From assembly GCA_001600415.1 (NCBI GenBank), contig BCJX01000006.1:1982364-2046363 (forward strand): DNA of 64,000 nucleotides. The letters run 5' to 3'. Shown here piece by piece: positions 46,157 through 57,715 of the stretch (positions within the stretch are counted from its first letter, which is position 1; the number at the start of each line of letters is the position of its first letter). The notes beneath the pieces were generated by a model, which did no database searches, was not told where the DNA came from, and was given only the letters and a program-made list of their open reading frames with translations. The translations under genes and the position numbers were made by a program. This stretch comes from Pascua guehoae. Lineage: Eukaryota; Basidiomycota; Tremellomycetes; Trichosporonales; Trichosporonaceae.

Positions 46157-48575
46157 ATGTCGAACCAACACACATACCCGCCCCAAGCCCACATCGTGGG
46201 TGGCTATCAAGCTCTGTCCCGTAAGCTTGGTCACCATCCTGCTCGGCATGCACCACCACTGACATTCCAGTATCACAAGGAGATAGTCAGACAAGCCAGC
46301 AATACGCCGCGAGTCCACTGCTGCCCGCATCCCAGAACGCTTCGGTCCCACAGCAACCGCGTCCAGATGGGCAAGGCTCGATGGGCGTAGAGCTTGGCCC
46401 AGATCTCCCTCCTTGGTACAGGCCTCCCAAAGACGTTAAGAAACCCTGGCTCCCTCGAGGAGTACGTCCGTGGGGGATGGACCTCCTTTATGGTATGGCC
46501 AAAGACAGCAGTGGACGTTATTGACCCAGACCTCGTGGTGGTAGGAGCATTGGCGGCCTACCGCGAGTCGAACGACATCAAATCGCTGCGCACTGACGTG
46601 GGCCCCGCCATGCTGTAAGTTTAGACTAGCTCACAGAGGAAGGGGGCGAAGCGGAGAGAGTTTGCTCACTCAAGGTGCTTCTTCCTCGTGATGGCCTTGT
46701 GGGTTACTCAGGTCCACTACGATGTTCGGTTCGAGGCCCAGGATCTCGTACACCGCACCGTCAAACTTTTACTTTTGGGCTTATTGATGTGGATTGGCAT
46801 CGTCGCGCGAGGGTTCAACCCCGCAGCAATGCGGCACGCACGCGCACCACAGGAAATCGGGGGTAGGTTCCGGTTGCGAGGTGTGTGCTGAGATCAGAAA
46901 AGCGAGACCTGCTCTTTTATACGACAATGGCCATTTCGTTATCGCGGGGGATTGTAGGCATATTCAACATGATCCGTGGGTAATGTGTATATACAGTTTT
47001 GAACTCACGACAGACATCTTCTCCAGCCGCGTACAATCCCAAAAATGTTATGTTATCGCCATCTCAAACGTCTTCACCACCGTCGTGTCTTTCTTGGTCG
47101 GTGTCAGTGTCGTAATGCGCTTCAGTTCTCAAATACCATCCACTCTTCTCTATGTTGCCCTTGGAGTCGAGGTCCTTGTTTCCTGGTTTACGACATTTCA
47201 TCGCACCATAAGAGATACGATCAACTTTCCAGACGAGCTCAACCAACTCGCCCAGCGGTATGGCTCAATGTCCCTTGCGCTGCTGTGAGTCTAGAAAATC
47301 TGCAGACCTTTGGTTAACGGTAGGGGGGAAGCATTTATCGGCCTCATGGGTGCCCTGTGGCGGGCCTTTGAGGATTATGGCGGTGTACAGAACTTTTACG
47401 TTTTTATACTTGGTGAGTAGTGGGTATGTTATGGCCCCAGGAAGAACCCACCTGACCGGGTGCAGTGGCGATGATTATCTTGTCGCTCTTCTTGATCCTT
47501 TTTAGCTCGACCAATCCACATACACTCTATTCCGCCGCGTCCTTGGACAAGGACGGTGACGGGGTCGGTCACCCTGATCGCTCGAGATCGCTGCCAAAGG
47601 CTGCCTGGCAACCCCGGATGCTTGCCTACGAGGTCCTCCATGGCGCCCTCTTCTGCGCACTTTTCATCTTTGTCGCCATTTTGGTGGTAAGTAACTCTTT
47701 CTCTTCTGTTCTACTGCTAATTCCCTGAACACCATCAAGTTGATGGTGTTAGCAGAAGACGGGGCGTGGTTTTCCTCCATCTGCATCGAATTTGGCCAAA
47801 ATTGGCACAACGAGAGCTACCTTTCCATTGAACAGCAAAACTCAACAAGCAAACTACTCCACTCATGGCTCCCTTACCCAACCTTCAACACGTTGTATGT
47901 GGACTCGCATGCCATATTGGCAAAGGGCGAAAATGGGACCACGCTCGAGGCCTATCAACAACTGAGCACCTACGTTGCTGATTTGGTCATGGGGAGCACC
48001 TCGGTATGTCTCATTCGTCGGCTTAGTTTGCTAACCACAGTACTACGATATCGACATCTCAAAAGAGCTGTTGATCGCTGTATCCCATCTACGGGGCAAC
48101 TTCAGTCTCACTGGCTGGGACCAGGACAAGTGGATTGCCGCATTTGAGAATTACGCGACTGCTGCCTGGGACGAGTTCCCTGCAAGCCAACAAAATGCTC
48201 ATGCCTTGTTGGTTCCACTGGCGGTGAGGTTTATTTACTACCCCGAGCTGCGGTCATTTCTCACATCCAGGGATTGATTCTCATTCTATGCGCTTTCCGT
48301 AACTGGATCCGACACGGCTTCAGAAGATTCAAGCTCATCGACATTGTTATGAGCGGCTCAGTCTTGGTCGCGGGGGTGATCCTCTTTCTGCTCTTCCTTG
48401 TAACACTCAGCGCCCTTTCATCACTTATCATCGTTGCAGTCGTCTACTCATCCCTGTCGCTCATGTCGTCGGTGAGTGTTGCACTTTGGCTTGAGGAGAC
48501 GCTGATTGTTAGCTAATCCGCTGTTGTGCGCACACGCGCAAACACGCTTTCGGATATCAAGCTCTCCCACCTTGA
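46157..48575 (+). CDS. LtrA-family (low temperature requirement A) membrane protein
   Basis: Polytopic membrane protein of 642 residues in twelve exons: 46157-46220, 46271-46492, 46530-46614, 46675-46862, 46898-46975, 47014-47284, 47324-47412, 47466-47686, 47740-48003, 48041-48223, 48271-48471, 48513-48575. The sum is an exact coding length. The N-terminal tail is Gln/Pro-rich and ends PPWYRPPKDVKKPWLPRG. WGMDLLYDLVVVGALAAY is the LtrA opening helix (family LFFDLVFVAAL type). Next come FFLVMALWVTQVHYDVRFEA, VKLLLLGLLMWIGIVARGFN, then FNMI and further helices, with LLGEAFIGLMGAL matching the family E-x-F-x-G block. A soluble loop with several NxS/T sites separates the last three helices. Introns of 35-41 nt are remarkably short and are what bring the LtrA motifs into one frame. 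The acceptor of exon 5 could also be 9 bases further on. Molecular function of the family is unknown. Confidence 0.88.
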
Positions 48576-49974
48576 AGAGGAATGGACGAGACTGGAGTCG
48601 GCTACCAGCCAGCGAGTATCGAAGACGTGATGCGGTGGGGCGGACTTGTGTGTTCGGGCAAGCGCCTTGAAAGATAGAAGTATTATGCAGCAAACATGTC
48701 CAGCACCATGTCCAGCAACATTCATCTAGTCGTTCGAGTTACGCCTGGTTTGTTTGATTTCGCTTCGTTGACAAGGGGAATGCCAGCTCGACCCAACGCT
48801 GCGTACTGAAGGCTGGCAAATGGGCTGAGTGGTGTATAGGAAACAGTGGCCCATGCCCACCATGGCCTACGTTTTGGCCGTGTTCAGCGTGTCCGGTCTG
48901 TTGTAGAGAAGAATAGAGTAACATGAAGGTCGGAGGCACGGAACTGCCCATAATTCCTGCCGCGGCGCGCAACGCGTGTTGCTCGGCGACGAGCGGCGGC
49001 GGCGCTGCCACAACGCTCTGTCTGTTCTAATACCCCACAACGCCGTCTCGTTACCCCTCTCGGCGCCCGCACGTGTGCGCCAAGCCGATGGACGGCTCTC
49101 CACCCCAGGTCGCTTGAGGGTACCCATGTCGGTTCGGACTGCCACACCCTCCCCGAGCCAAGGGGCACTTTACGCCGTCTGCATACCGGGCCCATCATGC
49201 CAAACTCATCTATCCGTCAGCACAGAGCATCCCACATGGCCGTGTTGCCGTACGTCCAGTCGCGGTATACGTATCACATGCACACCGCACTTCTTTCTCT
49301 CGGTACCTCCTCCCGATCGACCGAGGTCGCGCGCGAGGTATAAATCCTGTCCTGGCGTGCAATATAGCCCAGTCGTGCCCGAATTGCAGATCAATGTCTC
49401 ACCACCGGAGAGAGACTAGTGTCGAACTGGCATGCCACATGCCACACGAGCACACAAACGCGACCCACCTTCAAGCCAAAGGCCGCCGAGGCGCCCAGAA
49501 ATAAATGCAGTCGCACAGGACATAAAGTCCACTGTTGGGCCTGCCAACGAGACCGTATTGGCCTCTAGCACCATCCGTCTCCATGGGAAATGTAGCATAG
49601 CAGATTCTATTTGAGAGTGCTCCCCGCGCGCGCTGCGCGGATTGCATAGGCATCCGTGGCTGAGTGGGCAGTCCAATTGCAACTACGCGTCAGTGCTCTG
49701 GGCGGCACGCGATGTATTGTGTTTTTCGGCTGGCCCCCAATCACGACCACCCCAAAGACAAACGCGCTCTGACGCATGGGATCGGCAATCAGGCTCTAGG
49801 CGGAGGCAAATGTCCAGAATGGCGGAGGAATCAGGCACCAGCCAGAGGGGTATTACGTCAGAGCTGACTGGACAACATGAGCGCACTCGGCAACTAGAAC
49901 GCACGTCCTGGAAACATTTATTCTGTCAACATCCACCATCGCTGCTCGCCTCGCCCCGTGCTCGACCATGGACC
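48576..49974. other. intergenic between LtrA-like gene and EXO5
   Basis: About 1.4 kb with no coding sequence recognised. A string near 49647 resembles the D-arm of a Ser/Leu tRNA but no T-arm follows. Confidence 0.5.
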
Positions 49975-52628
49975 ATGGCAACCCAAGACCACGACCGCGA
50001 CAGCGATGACGACTATGGTCCCGATATCGAACTTACCTCTGAGCTAGAGGCTGCCCTCAACGCTGCCGAAGGTCTGGTCGGCGGCGGTGCGGCCTCTACG
50101 GCGCTCGTTCCGCACGACCCTGCGCTCGTGGACATTGAAGACATTGCTGGCACGGCCAAGTCGCCCTTTGAAGAATGGCGCAGGTGGGGGTCACTGTCCG
50201 TCTCGGACCTCGTGGGCACGGTCTGGTGCGAGGTCCAGTTTGACTAGTGCGTCCCGACAGGTGGTCGCCACCATCGCCTGACCTGCGTAACCTGTCAGCT
50301 GACAACAAGCCGCCTGCGCACGCTCCCGTTCAAGCCCGTCGCGGAGCGCGAAAAGGTCATCAAGACGGCGCAGGGGGCGGAGATCAAGGTCGATCAGGGC
50401 AAGGTTGAGGGCAAGGAGCGGATACTGCGGCGTGGCGAAGTGAGTCCACCATGGCGATGGGAGCTGCGCCGCTCGCACCAGCCCCTATGATCGGGCAAGA
50501 GCGTGTGTTGACGACAGAAAATTCATAAACGGCTAGAACGCGAGATCCACCCCGAGCAGGTCGTCGTCCTCGCGCGTGGTGAAGAGGAGAAATGGGCGTT
50601 GCGGGTGTACACGATGCTCACCGCCTTCCAAGCGCTGCTCGAGCTCGGCAAGTGTCGCGAGCTCCCTGTGTCTGGGTTTGTGGGGGATGTGCTCGTGATG
50701 GGCATTATTGTAAGTGGTGATCTGGTTGTTGTGTAGCTCTTGGGCTCATAAGGGGGGATATGGCAGTTACTGATGCCCAGGACGAGATTGTACGAGAGCC
50801 GATTGACGACACCGCCAGCAGTGGTGTACGCACCCGTGCCCAGCGTCAGTCGACACTTGAAGGCTTTGGGTTCTCCACTGGTCCCCGGCCGCGCACACAC
50901 CGGCTGCTTGTGAGCGACTCGAAGACGCGTGCGAGTGGCACGCTCCCTCGCGAGGCGGATACAAAGTCTGGCCGCCTGCAGGTCATGCTGTACAAGGAGC
51001 TGTTGGATGCTCTTCTCATCGCGGAACGAGTCAGCACACACAGTGCCACTGCCAACTCTGTCGGTAACGGCAGTCCACCTACTCCCAACTCAACCGTGCC
51101 TACCGCTCCTGTCCAGCCTACCGCTTCGCCTACTACCCAAGCATCCGCATATGCGCTCCTCCCCACTGCCAACCCCGTCGGTCTCGCCGGCCTCTTCGCA
51201 TATGCCGGTGTCGACCTCCAGAAGGAGTTTGCTCCCGCATTCGTCACATCGATCCATCCCGTCATCTTTGGAAACAACTTGCAATGGGGCGCGAGAGACG
51301 CACGCTGCCTCGCAGACCTCATCCCTGTGTGGTCTAGCTATGTCGACGCGCTCGGACTCGGCACCCACTGCAGTGGCGCGAGGCAAAGGGACGGTGTAAC
51401 GGACGATACGCTCGAGCTCGTCTACCGCCGCGCAGCGCCGAAGCGGGACAAGGCGAAAGGGCAACGGAAGAAGCGGCGTCGGGGGAGGGTGAGCCGGACG
51501 ACTGCCGAACGCGAGGCGACCATGGAGGTGGACGACGATGGCGCCGTGAATGGAAGCCTACCTGCCACACAGGTTACTCCAGAAGCACGCGTATCCCTAG
51601 CCCTCGAGAATTTGGGCATGGACGAGGACGCTGCGCTGCAGCTTGCGATCCAGATGAGGATCGAGGAGAGTTTGCGTGCTTGTCCATCGTCGACGGCTGG
51701 TGCGTCTGCGCAACTCCCAGAGGCAAAGGACGCGTCATTCGACTCCGTCGAGAGCAATGGTCTGGCTGGGTCCTTGCCACATTTGCGCCGAGGGTCTCTC
51801 GAAGCGGAGGCCAAGGTGGTTGTCGCGCTGGGGAACCAAGACCAAATACCAGAGACGACTCGAGGGCCCGATGAAATGACCGAGACGCAGGACGCGGGAT
51901 CGGAGACACAGGACATGACAGCCGAGACGCAGGATCAAATGGTGGTAACACAGGTGGACATTCCAGAGACCCAAGACAAAACGCCTGAAACACAAGACAT
52001 GCTCGTGACACTCATTGACGATGAGGATGGGTCGCAGAGTGTGCCCAGAAAGGACGCCCAGAATAGCAGCGGCGCCGTCCCAGAGTCCACACCACCTACA
52101 TCCCGTACACGACCTGGGTCTCGATTGAGCGACTACGGCTGCAGCACGGACCAGGAGCGCGAGTATGATGAGCTCGCTAGCTCGGTGGAGAGGAACATTG
52201 GCGCCGTGGCATCACTCGCCACTGTCCCAGTCGGGCTGTCGCAGGGCAGCTCTGCCAATGAACCAACTGATGGACGCAAGGAGGCTCCGCCCGCGGCCAC
52301 TCCACCCACTGCGCCTTCGCCCACCAACCCCATCACGACCACCGACGCCGACGCCGACGACCCAAAATCCGGCGCCATCATTGGCCGCATGCGCTTTTCG
52401 CACGACCGCACCCTCCTCGCCAACCATCTCGTCTCGGTCCTAGAGTACTGGCAAGGAATCCGACCGCCACGCGGTGTCGCACCGCACGAGGTGGGGCGAT
52501 GTGCGTGGTGCGAGTTTGAGGACGGTTGCGAGTGGCGGTGAGTGTCTGCGCGTGGATGTACGGGGCTGACAAGCAGGGCGGAGAAGGCACGCGAGGCGTT
52601 AGAGAAGTATCGCCAGTCGAGGGCATGA
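49975..52628 (+). CDS. EXO5: exonuclease V (Fe-S, RecB-like nuclease)
   Basis: Single-strand DNA exonuclease of the Exo5/Dem1 family, acting in mitochondrial and/or nuclear DNA maintenance. Five exons: 49975-50246, 50310-50439, 50518-50709, 50781-52537, 52577-52628, total 800 residues. Signature blocks: SVSDLVGTVWCEVQFDY (first cluster Cys, about residue 86), MGIIDEI (metal-binding Asp, residue 199), LLVSDSKTR (DSK nuclease motif, about 243) and GRLQVMLYKELLDALL (QxxxY motif, about 263). C-terminal RCAWCEFEDGCEWR supplies the other three Cys (C-X2-C-X5-C) of a [4Fe-4S] cluster. Human EXO5 has 373 and yeast Exo5 585 residues; the excess here is an acidic, low-complexity insert between about 450 and 740 with repeated ETQD units. 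The ATG at 49968 is out of frame; 49975 begins the conserved frame. A Lys/Arg-rich stretch (KRDKAKGQRKKRRRGRVSR) may be a nuclear signal. Confidence 0.93.
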
Positions 52629-53878
52629 GATTTGTAGCCCTTTGTCTTGACACATTAGTCTCACAAACGAGACCCCACTCGGCCCAACTGTCGATGCCGT
52701 TCGGGGGTGTTCGAGCAACTATAGTCAATGTCGGCAACTATTGTATGTATCAACAATGTCCTTTTTTATGAAGCGGGCTTGGGAAAGACGATAGAGCCTG
52801 AGTCTTAGAACTGAGGGTGTGGAAGAGGTGCTTGCCACTTGAGAAGTGTTAGAGCAAAATGTGTCATGCCACAGCGCAATGGATATTCCCAACACCAAGC
52901 CATCAGCAGCACGTCACTTGCAGTTGATGTATTGTTTTTGTTTGTGCTCTACATAACGTCCAGCGTTAGGTCCAAAGCAACGCCTCCCTTCCGATCTTGC
53001 CCAAGTCGACGGTAACCTTTGCAGGGAAACGATTCACAAGGTGTGGTCTGCCTTCTTGCCATGTTCACACGCGCAGTGAGACGGAAACGAGTCGCGTAGA
53101 GGTATTGTACGATACTACGATAGAGATACGAGACGACGACGACTATAAGAGCGCGTCGGGGTAAACAATATTACGTAATAGAGTATTAATCCCGTCACAG
53201 TGAACTCTGGACGTACAAAATCACCACCTGCAGCAAACTGAGACGACCCAGGCGCCTGCAGCCAACGGGTACCTTGCCCACCAGCCTCCCAGTCATCCCG
53301 CCCTCGTACACCACCAAGACTGCCGTCTGTCATCCACTGTTCTCGCGCTACAGCCATTTTGTTCACCACCCTTGATCTGCACACCATATCATGCAGCCAT
53401 GTCCCAACTCGACTGGGACGTGACCTCGAAAGATCGTTGAGAAGCGCATGTGGGACCATGTCATGACATGTGGAGGACTACAGGGCCAAGGAACGTAGCG
53501 GCAACTTGACCTCGCCAGCCGCGTCGATTAAGATCTAGACGACACGACATGGACGACGTGCACGACGTTTGTGGTGGTACCGTCATTCCAGTGTGTGAGG
53601 ACACAGAGGGCCCGGCGGACAGTCTAGAGACGCATGCAGGCATTCGCATTTGCCATGCCGTTCAAGGGTATCGTTGGCAGTCGCCTACATACCTGGCCCG
53701 CCAACAATATCATGCGTGATTTATGATTCATCGCAGTCATTACACATATTCTTTGGCCTCGGGTGCATACATTCCGTGTCGAAGCCATGAACTGCTACTA
53801 TTTTTATGAGGGGCGAAATGAATTCTTTCTTGGGTTAGTTTGCGCCTGAACAGAGAACCTCGTGGTCGGGTTGTCGTA
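52629..53878. other. intergenic before the recombinase element
   Basis: About 1.25 kb, somewhat more AT-rich around 52740-52960 and 53160-53200. No coding sequence recognised. Confidence 0.5.
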
Positions 53879-53963
53879 GAGAGAACCTCGTCGTGGAGAG
53901 AATCTCGCCGTGGCGAGAACCTCATCGTGGAGAGAACCTCGTCGTGGGGAGAACCTCGTCCCA
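53879..53963. repeat. 17-nt minisatellite, five copies
   Basis: Unit gagagaacctcgtcgtg is repeated five times without spacing, with 0-3 differences per unit; a further degenerate partial copy precedes it. It abuts the left direct repeat of the recombinase element. Confidence 0.9.
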
Positions 53964-53967
53964 GCGT

Positions 53968-54516
53968 GCGACATGGTCGCTGCAGATTTTTCTTGCGAAC
54001 ACAAGCATCGTCAAGCCACATAGCAGTTGCAGTGATAGCCATCGTCGTCATGGGACGTGTGAATGTGCTTGCCAGTGCGGTCGCCTCAATGCAGTGCGGG
54101 CAGGAAGAATACCACTTACGAGGGTCAACGGACGAGGGTGAGAGCCTACTCTCGAAGAACGGCCGTGGCCCAGTAGCCAATGCTGAGCGAGCAGACACGA
54201 CAAGTGAGGATGACCCCATGCCAAGCTTACAAGGCCAGCATTGGCTGTAGCATCTAAGCCCTCACGTCTCACTAGTGGCTGACGAAAACCTGGTTGACGT
54301 TTTGGTGTCTGCCCGTGCAGGCAAAGAGGTGCTTCTGCTTCGTAGAGAGGCTGGGGCCGTGGCATACGTACGTAGCCTCGGGCGTGTCTTTTCTACCCCT
54401 TTGCACAGGAACATGCCTGCTATGGAGCCACGGCCTGTTTGTTTTGTTAGTAGACAGTTAGAATGTGGACATGTCAATGGGCCAGTTGCGCTCCTTCGTC
54501 TGGTCTCCCCCCCCCC
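53968..54516 (+). repeat. left long direct repeat flanking the recombinase gene
   Basis: About 550 bases that align, with frequent substitutions and small indels, to 56708-57376 in the same orientation. Shared landmarks include gcgacatg near the start and tttttcttgc. Further landmarks are ggccagcattggct, actagtggctgacga, aacctggttgacgttttg and cagttagaa near the end. The right copy has an extra segment of about 100 bases. The copy ends in a pure C run (54511-54524). Confidence 0.8.
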
Positions 54517-54618
54517 CCCCACGAATCGCGCACTTAACAACTGTGCACCCGGCTGCATGTGACGCGTGACATGTTGCACCACATGCACCAGCTACTCGAT
54601 TTCTCAATAGCCAGCTTA

Positions 54619-56635
54619 TCAGCTTACTAATAATAATAGCATGAGCCCAACCATCTCGTCGCGGCCTTTGCCACCCACGTCGTCGTCGTCCTCCTCCCCA
54701 AACCACCAATCGGGCACCAGCTCGCGAGTCGTCTCGTTGGGACCGATGACAGCAATCTTCTTCCTGTACTGAACGAGAATTTCGAACAGGTTGCGTGTAC
54801 CCTCGGCTGGAGACTGCTTCATGACCGCACCCAGGTCTGTCAGGATGGCTGCCATGCTGTCGGTGACGACTGCCTGTATGGGGGGTCAGTCGGTCAGTCG
54901 GCAAGGCTTCGGTGGTTGGGTTGGGTACCACACTCACCGGCCCACGTGACGACTCTACCGTATCCGCCCGATCACCGAGCATCCACTTGCTGCGCTTCTC
55001 AGCCACCGCACGCTCGACCTCCTTTTGGCGGGTGTAGTACAGGCTGCCGCGCGCCCGCTTGATGTCCGCCTGATCCCCCTCGGCGATTGCGTCTTCGAGA
55101 TCCTTGCGCTTCTGGTTCACTGACCGTGAGTACTCTTATTACCGACCGATAAAGAGGAGACCAACCTTTGTCCGACTTGGCCAGCACGTCCTTGTTCTCT
55201 TCGTCACTCAGGCGACGAGGCGCACCAGGGTTCGGTTCGAGGCGGCGGTCGACTGTGTGGGCGTCCTGCTTGTTGGTGTCTTTGGCGGCGAGGATTTTCA
55301 TCCCATCGTACGCGAGTCCGCGGCCAGTGTACGTCCGTGTGACGCCCGACCTCGGGGTAATGGCCAAGTGCGTCGCCGATTTGTTCCATGGTTTTGCCCG
55401 CACGGAGCAGTGCCTGTGCGGCCATGTGGCGGAGGTCATAGAACCGCACAGCAGTTTCAAAGCCAACGCTAAAGGAGAGTCGACCGAGAGTTGAGGAGAC
55501 TAGCTCATTCTTGACGGGTGCCAGCCCAGTGCGGCCCTCTGCTACGAGTACGTGTTTGCGGCCTCTGCTACGAGTACGTGTTTGCGGCCCCTGCTCGGTC
55601 AGATTATACAGGTACAGGTCAACGGCCTTACGTCTCATTGTTCCACTGCATCTTTGATGGTTGCTTGATGTCGAGGAGCGCAAACATGGTCGATTCGGTG
55701 ATAAACCCCTGAAGAAAGGACAATGCGATGACCCATAGGATACAGCAGTTCCGAATGGTCGTGGCCTCGGCGATGGGGTACCATTTGTTACCCGCTCGCG
55801 TCTTGATGAATTCTGGGCCGACAGAAGCCAATGAACATTGATTGGAGCGAGGCCGTCGCGTGGGATCGCATAGAACAGAAAGTTGTCGCAACGGATGCCG
55901 CTCTCCGCAGGGGTACGGCCCTTGGGGACCCCCATGGAACTCGGACGCAGGGCAATCTGGACGCCCATAGCCGTCGCCGCAAGCGTCGTGATACGAGCGA
56001 TCGGACCAATCTCAAAGTCGGGCGTGACGAGTTCAAACTGGAGGTGTGCTAGCGACTCGTCGTTGAGCCCGCTGACAGCAAAGTTGAACGGGAGCGTCCT
56101 GGCAATGTCTTTAAACGAGGTCTGTGTAACTCGCGCGCGTGTCTTTGTCAACGTATTCCCCCATGAGGCGTCCCCAACGAGCCGCGAACGTGAACCACAG
56201 ACCCCAAAGGGAACTTTGTTGAATCTTGATGTGGTCGCCGTCCGAGTTCTTGTCCTTGGGGGCGAGCTTGCCTTGGGCCGAGGTAATGTAGAGCTTGAGA
56301 AACTGCTTGACAATGTCTTTGGTCAGGAATGGCACGCCGGGCTTTGCCATGTCGACGAGGTTCGAATACGCGGTACCGTCGAGCTTGATACACGAGCCTG
56401 GTTGATCAGCATACTCGATGCCAGGAGCAGACAAGTTGATGCGCGCCAACCTGGTTGATCGGCAACAAACTCATTAAACATCCTCTCTGCAAAGCGGTGC
56501 AACTTTTCAGATTCAGGCCGGATAGCACGGAAGACCGTCAGCTCATGGGGCCCAAGGTAATCCCAAAAGTCTTTTAAAGTTGGTCTGCTGAGCATCCAGA
56601 CGCTCCTCCCATGTCTTTGGCGGCGGGGGTGGCAT
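54619..56635 (-). pseudogene. tyrosine recombinase, frameshifted
   Basis: Reads right to left from an ATG at 56635 (MPPPPPKTWEERLDAQQTN) to a stop at 54619. An N-terminal SAM-like helical part (ELTVFRAIRPESEKLHRFAE) is followed by SNLVDMAKPGVPFLTKDIVK. Catalytic box I appears as MGVQIALRPSSMG. Box II is intact as VRFYDLRHMAAQALLRAGKT, continuing MEQIGDALGH, which matches phage-integrase Arg-x-x-His...LGH. The nucleophile Tyr is probably in TRTYTGRG. However, the reading frame slips at about 56572, 56135, 55815, 55630 and 55355. The last slip separates box II from the Tyr. Downstream exons (QKRKDLEDAIAEGDQADIKR...; ILTDLGAVMKQSP...; splice sites near 55165/55121 and 54940/54875) are well kept. 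Several slips sit in short homopolymers (AAAA, CCCC), so sequencing error may explain some, but five make a decayed copy more likely. No restored protein is proposed. Confidence 0.72.
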
Positions 56636-56707
56636 GGTGTTGGGGGCGTGGTCGCACGCCAACGACCTTTGAACGGGCGTGGGGGGGTGTTTCGAGGCGG
56701 GATGGCC

Positions 56708-57376
56708 CGCGACATGATTGTTGCAGGTTTTTCTTGCAAAGAAATACAACCACCGCCAGGCCACACATGTAGTAGTTGCAATGTGTAATAGCACCATGGA
56801 GCCGCGCTATCCATACACCCAAAAGGTGTCCTAAATACCGTCGAGAGGGCATCTCGGCGGATTCGCTTGAACATGTCGCCGAGGACGTGGCTGCGAGCGT
56901 GGACTATTCCGCAGTGATCGTCATCGTCGTCAGGGAACGTGTGGATGCGCTTGGAAGTGTGGTCGTTGTCTCAACGCAGTGCCGGCGGCGAGAATATGAA
57001 TGTCCGAGGTTCAACGGATGAGGGTGAGCCTACTGTACAAGGACGGTCATGGGTCAGTAGCAGATGCTAGAGCAGACACGACAAGTGATGAGGATGGCCT
57101 CTTGCCAAGCTTCCAAGGCCAGCATTGGCTGGAGCATCCAACTAGTGGCTGACGAGAACCTGGTTGACGTTTTGCAGTCTGCGCATTAGACAAGTAGGCG
57201 CTTCTGCTTTGTAGTAAGGTTGGGCCGCGGCATACGTAGACATGGGCATGGCCTTTCTACCCCCGTGCGCAGGAACAGGCCTACTACGGAGGCCCCGGGT
57301 CTGCTTGTCTTGTTAGAAGACAGTTAGAACGTGTACATGTCAATGGGCCGGTTGCGCTCCTGCGTCTGTTCTCCCC
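56708..57376 (+). repeat. right long direct repeat flanking the recombinase gene
   Basis: Partner of 53968-54516, immediately 5' of the minus-strand recombinase start. Differences are scattered through its length, so the two copies have been apart for some time. It contains about 100 bases (around 56790-56905) absent from the left copy. Confidence 0.8.
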
Positions 57377-57715
57377 CTACTACTGTACATTCCAAACCCA
57401 AAGGTCCTCAACAAAGCAAGTGGTTCTCTGCAGCTCTTTCTCTCGTAGGCATCGCTAACAGTTCCAATCGGTCCAGAACGGGCAGTGTCATTTGTCTAGA
57501 CGCCAGCACCAAGTGTGGACTCTTTTGTCAGTTTCCCAGGAGGCTTGTTAGCACAACAGCGTCCCATTTTCTCCTCAACAACTGCTCCCCAGGACTTGGA
57601 AGTGCAACTGGATTTGCTAATGGACGTAACACATCTGCATATACAGCCCCGTGTGCAGGCGGAGTATGGCAAAACGTGGGAGAGGCTAGGGGAAGGGGGA
57701 GGGAGCGCGATACGC
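57377..57715. other. spacer downstream of the ADP/ATP carrier gene
   Basis: About 340 bases between the right direct repeat and the carrier stop codon. No coding signal; presumably holds the carrier 3' UTR. Confidence 0.5.

Larger units (their letters stand above)
53968..57376 (-). mobile_element. putative tyrosine-recombinase element bounded by direct repeats
   Basis: A 3.4 kb unit: long direct repeat, broken tyrosine-recombinase gene on the minus strand, second long direct repeat. It lies between EXO5 and the ADP/ATP carrier gene. The recombinase content fits Crypton-like or other fungal tyrosine-recombinase transposons. The flanking repeats could be element ends (as in LTR or DIRS-like designs) or a tandem duplication of upstream DNA. 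No reverse transcriptase or other element gene is visible. Exact borders and target-site sequence are not resolved. Confidence 0.55.

Noticed and set aside
49645..49700. Ser/Leu tRNA-like start (catccgtggctgagtggg)
   Set aside because: No downstream anticodon arm or T-arm follows.
54619..56635. Programmed frameshifting as the explanation for the recombinase frame changes
   Set aside because: Too many separate slips at unrelated sequences; decay or sequence error is simpler.
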